Under the pieces are notes generated by a model, which did no database searches, was not told where the DNA came from, and worked only from the letters and a program-made list of their open reading frames with translations. A DNA stretch of 64,000 nucleotides from Burkholderia pyrrocinia (GTDB lineage Bacteria > Pseudomonadota > Gammaproteobacteria > Burkholderiales > Burkholderiaceae), in assembly GCF_018417535.1 (NCBI RefSeq), contig NZ_CP070978.1, positions 310,001-374,000 on the forward strand. The letters run 5' to 3'. The translations under genes and the position numbers were made by a program. How positions within the stretch are numbered: the first letter of the stretch is position 1; each line of letters opens with the position of its first letter. Below, piece after piece: positions 61,776 through 64,000 of the stretch.

Positions 61776-62408
61776 ATGCTGTTCATCAAGTCCGTCGTGA
61801 TGGGGCTGTCGATCGCGGTGCCGGTCGGCCCGATCGGCATGCTGTGCATTCAGCGCAGCCTGAGCCGCGGTTTTCAGGCAGGGTTCGCGACGGGTGTCGG
61901 TGCCGCGTGCGCCGATGCGATCTACGGCCTGCTCGGCGCGTTGGGCATCGCGGGCATCGTCACCGCATTCCCGATGCTGACCGTCGGCCTGAAGATCGGC
62001 GGCGGTGCGTTCCTCGTGTGGCTCGCGTGGACGATCGTGCGCCAGGCGCCGGCCGCATCGGCGATGCAACGTGACCTGCCGCGCACGACGGTCCTGCGCG
62101 ATTTCCTGACGACGTTCGGCCTGACGCTGTCGAACCCGATGACGATCCTGTCGTTCGTCGGGATTTTTGCTGCGCTCGGCCCGCTATCCGGCGCGCGGGA
62201 AGGGGCGATGTGGCCGGCCGTGGCGCTGATGGTCGCCGGCGTGTTCATCGGTTCCGCGACCTGGTGGCTGTGCCTGAGCAGCGCGACCGCCGCGCTGCGC
62301 ACGAAGATGTCGTTCGCGTTCATGCACGGGCTGTCGCGCGTGTCGGCAGTCGTTATCGCGGCCTTCGGCGCGATCCAGTTGGTCGCGGGCCTGCGCGGCG
62401 TCATCTAG
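61776..62408 (+). CDS. LysE-family exporter
   Basis: This encodes 210 residues with about six transmembrane segments (LFIKSVVMGLSIAVPVGPIGMLCIQRSLSRG; YGLLGALGIAGIVTAFPML; GAFLVWLAWTIVR; TFGLTLSNPMTILSFVGIFAALG; VFIGSATWWLCLSS; VIAAFGAIQLVAGL). VPVGPIGMLCI near the N-terminus is the family motif. Such exporters remove amino acids or their analogues from the cell. AAGGAG lies 8 bases before the ATG. It is probably regulated by the Lrp encoded on the other strand. Confidence 0.88.
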   Translation: MLFIKSVVMGLSIAVPVGPIGMLCIQRSLSRGFQAGFATGVGAACADAIYGLLGALGIAGIVTAFPMLTVGLKIGGGAFLVWLAWTIVRQAPAASAMQRDLPRTTVLRDFLTTFGLTLSNPMTILSFVGIFAALGPLSGAREGAMWPAVALMVAGVFIGSATWWLCLSSATAALRTKMSFAFMHGLSRVSAVVIAAFGAIQLVAGLRGVI

Positions 62409-62535
62409 GCGCGCAAGGCGGCACCGTTCGACCGGATGTCGTCGACAACCGTCCGCAGATGGGCCAGCAGTTCGAGCATCACGGCTGCCCGAAAGATATC
62501 AAATATAAATTGTTTTCCTAACGCCTTGTCCATAT

Positions 62536-62603
62536 GTATCAACGGAGTTGACACGTATGGAGCCGTCGACTATTATGAATCTACGTATCAACGACGTTGA
62601 TAC
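62536..62603 (+). promoter_or_regulatory. Promoter and two palindromic operators of mazEF
   Basis: The promoter is TTGACA (62548-62553) and TATTAT (62571-62576) with a 17-base spacer, a near-consensus sigma-70 promoter. The first operator, GTATCAACGGAGTTGACAC (62536-62554), overlaps the -35 box. The second, GTATCAACGACGTTGATAC (62585-62603, a 9-bp perfect palindrome with central A), lies just after the start of transcription. Their starts are 49 bases apart. They fit cooperative MazE-MazF repression. A further palindrome GGGTAGCTACCC (62608-62619) follows. Confidence 0.78.
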
Positions 62604-62661
62604 TACGGGGTAGCTACCCGGAGGTTGATAGACCTCAAACAACAAAATTGGGGAAACAACG

Positions 62662-62934
62662 ATGGCTATTCAAACGCTCAAGCGTTGGGGAAATAGCCTT
62701 GCGGTGCGCATCCCGGCGAACGTTGCGCAAGAGGTGGCGTTTGCCGAGGGGCAAGAAGTTGATGTTCATGTGGTTGATGGCAAGGTGGAGATTCGTCCCC
62801 ACGGCGCGATCAAGCGCTTTTCTCGCGAACGCTATTTGCAACAGCTTCGCGAAGCGAAGCTTGAGCCGCATCCGATCATCGACTTCGGCGAACCGCAGGG
62901 CAGTGAGTTCGGGGGACCGGACGAGCAAGCCTGA
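62662..62934 (+). CDS. MazE-type antitoxin (AbrB fold)
   Basis: This encodes 90 residues: IQTLKRWGNSLAVRIPANVAQEVAFAEGQEVDVHVVDGKVEIRP in parts. The N-terminal swapped-hairpin DNA-binding domain of the MazE/AbrB type is followed by a flexible acidic C-terminal part (DFGEPQGSEFGGPDEQA) that binds MazF. It would repress its own operon from the two palindromes upstream. Confidence 0.88.
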   Translation: MAIQTLKRWGNSLAVRIPANVAQEVAFAEGQEVDVHVVDGKVEIRPHGAIKRFSRERYLQQLREAKLEPHPIIDFGEPQGSEFGGPDEQA

Positions 62935-62960
62935 CGCGGAACCAGAAGGACGGGAAAAAG

Positions 62961-63299
62961 ATGCTCAACGGGATTCCGGAAGCAGGGGATGTAGTTCGGC
63001 CGTATATCGGGCCGAGCAAGGGTAACGAGCAGGACGGATATCGCGCAGTCGTGGTGATCACGCCAGCAGATATCAACGAACTGACTGGGCGGTTCGTCGG
63101 GCTACCGGTCACATCGACAGTGCGGGGCTGGGAATCGGAGATTCCGATTTCGAGTCTCGCGCGGCCGGGTGTGGCGCTCGTCGATCAGATCGTGAATCTT
63201 TCGTTCAAGGCGCGTCAGTTTCAATTCAAGGGTGAGCGCGCAACGGACGAGGAGATGGAGGCGATCAAATACGCGGTCCGGATGTACCTGGATCTGTAA
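62961..63299 (+). CDS. MazF/PemK-type endoribonuclease toxin
   Basis: This encodes 112 residues: MLNGIPEAGDVVRPYIGPSKGNEQDGYRAVVVITPADINELTGRFVGLPVTSTVRGWESEI in parts, then ALVDQIVNLSFKARQFQFKGERATDEEMEAI. The PemK fold with the conserved GDVVR-type N-terminus, the GWESEI loop and VDQI...D-like segments marks a sequence-specific mRNA interferase. It follows mazE by 26 bases. An intrinsic terminator follows its stop. Confidence 0.87.
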   Translation: MLNGIPEAGDVVRPYIGPSKGNEQDGYRAVVVITPADINELTGRFVGLPVTSTVRGWESEIPISSLARPGVALVDQIVNLSFKARQFQFKGERATDEEMEAIKYAVRMYLDL

Positions 63300-63306
63300 C
63301 ATAACA

Positions 63307-63330
63307 ACGGTGCCAGGTGGCACCGTTTTT
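63307..63330 (+). terminator. Intrinsic terminator after mazF
   Basis: ACGGTGCC-AGGT-GGCACCGT (8-bp stem) is followed by TTTTTCTTTG. It starts 8 bases after the mazF stop. It is a clear Rho-independent terminator for the toxin-antitoxin operon. Confidence 0.8.
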
Positions 63331-63509
63331 CTTTGTGGTTTGTGTATCAGAAGTTGTTGCAATGTTTGGGGGAGTGCTGCGCGGCGTCGATGATGGACAT
63401 CGGCGCTACACCGACCGCGTACGGCTGCTGGTCGAGATTTTGCCGGCGCTCGCGCAAGAGCCACGCTTCGCGCTCAATTTCCCGCGTGCTGCGGGCGTTC
63501 CACATCGCG

Positions 63510-64000
63510 TCACGCGTCGATGCTGGCCGTTCGCCTGAACCGGCTCGGCGCCACGCCCGTCCAGCGCACGAACGCGCGCCGGAACGCCTCCTCGCCGCCG
63601 AACCCGAGATACGCGGCTACCCGCGCGACCGGCCAGTCCGTCTCGTGCAGGCATCGCCGCGCGGCGTCGGCCAGGCATTGCTCGCGCAGCGCGTGATATC
63701 CGCTGCCTTCGGTAGCGAGCCGCCGCCGCAATGTCGCCTCGCTGACGCCAAGCCACGCGGCCAGCTCCGCGAGCGCCGGCAGCGTCTGTTCGTGCGCGAG
63801 CGCCGCATCGAGAAAGCCGCGCACCTGCTGCGCCCATGACACGACGACCGATGCCGCATCGATCAGACGAAACGGGAAATCGACGAGGAATGCGTCGAGT
63901 TCGCCCGGCTGCCGGATCACGCGGCAATCGAGCCGTGCCGCATCGAACGCGAAGCCGTAAGTCTTCCGGTCGATGTCGACCGGCGCGTTGAACAGCCCGA
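63510..64000 (-). CDS. AraC-family regulator, 5' end outside window
   Basis: The frame reads from the right edge to 63510; at least 162 residues are visible and the N-terminus is missing. The region near the edge (GLFNAPVDIDRKTYGFAFDAARLDCRVIRQPGELDAFLVDFPF in parts) is the end of an arabinose-binding-like domain of AraC regulators. The C-terminus has two helix-turn-helices: LAAWLGVSEATLRRRLATEGSGYHALREQCL and VARVAAYLGFGGEEAFRRAFVRWTGVAPSRFR. An ATG-like GTG at 63920 is internal, not the start. The regulated genes cannot be told. Confidence 0.85.
   Translation of the reverse strand, partial: GLFNAPVDIDRKTYGFAFDAARLDCRVIRQPGELDAFLVDFPFRLIDAASVVVSWAQQVRGFLDAALAHEQTLPALAELAAWLGVSEATLRRRLATEGSGYHALREQCLADAARRCLHETDWPVARVAAYLGFGGEEAFRRAFVRWTGVAPSRFRRTASIDA

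Overview
The window is GC-rich proteobacterial DNA with strongly GC-biased codon use. The gene families (collagen-like GTS-repeat lipoprotein, second IF-1 gene, YXWXXGHW lipoprotein, DUF1302/DUF1329 pair, AcpA-type phosphoesterase) suggest a Burkholderia, probably of the cepacia complex. This assignment is an inference from gene content; no marker gene is present to prove it.

The dominant content is a large catabolic locus, about 9.0-55.9 kb, whose gene set matches aerobic steroid-nucleus degradation (9,10-seco pathway) as known from Comamonas and Actinobacteria. (i) 9037-17576 (+): luciferase-like flavin oxidoreductase, HsaA-type hydroxylase, 3-ketosteroid dehydrogenase, HsaB flavin reductase, KshB-type reductase, FadD3-type CoA ligase and an SDR. 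(ii) 22212-37074 (+): HsaC extradiol dioxygenase, IpdA/IpdB, IpdC, EchA20-type crotonase, a second crotonase, four acyl-CoA dehydrogenases in two pairs, two thiolases, two SDRs and a MaoC hydratase. Many of these genes overlap by 1-4 bases. (iii) 37224-41876 (+): YCF48-like beta-propeller, RND/MMPL exporter and KshA Rieske oxygenase. (iv) 45534-52296 (-): HsaF, HsaG, HsaE, DUF1329, the DUF1302 porin and an SDR. (v) 52436-56417 (+): HsaD hydrolase, HSD-type SDR, EtfB, EtfA and a gamma-carbonic-anhydrase-like protein. A LuxR-type regulator of 391 residues that resembles TeiR lies at 5015-6190. KshAB and KstD would open ring B, HsaAB/C/D would open and cleave ring A, and HsaE/G/F would turn the C5 fragment into pyruvate and propionyl- or acetyl-CoA. 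FadD3, the FadE-like enzymes, IpdABC, EchA20 and the thiolases would degrade rings C/D. ETF would take electrons from the acyl-CoA dehydrogenases.

A nearly identical 16-base motif (15/16) lies upstream of blocks (i) and (ii) and is a candidate operator for the regulator. The locus is interrupted at 17.6-22.2 kb by an outer-membrane protein, a FitAB/VapBC-type toxin-antitoxin operon, a secreted serine protease and an AT-rich stretch. It is interrupted again at 41.9-45.4 kb by a cold-shock protein, a second IF-1, a decayed hydrolase and a phosphoesterase.

The flanks hold ordinary accessory genes. On the left are a DUF1501 protein (cut by the window edge), small secreted proteins, a lone tyrosine recombinase, a secreted protein with an OmpA-like protein, a DUF4377 lipoprotein, an MFS exporter and a VOC protein. 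On the right are small hypothetical genes, a DUF1326-DUF2182 pair, a cupin, a collagen-like repeat lipoprotein, a divergent Lrp/LysE pair around a long palindrome, a MazEF operon with two palindromic operators, and an AraC-family regulator cut by the window edge. No rRNA, tRNA, CRISPR array or insertion sequence was recognised.
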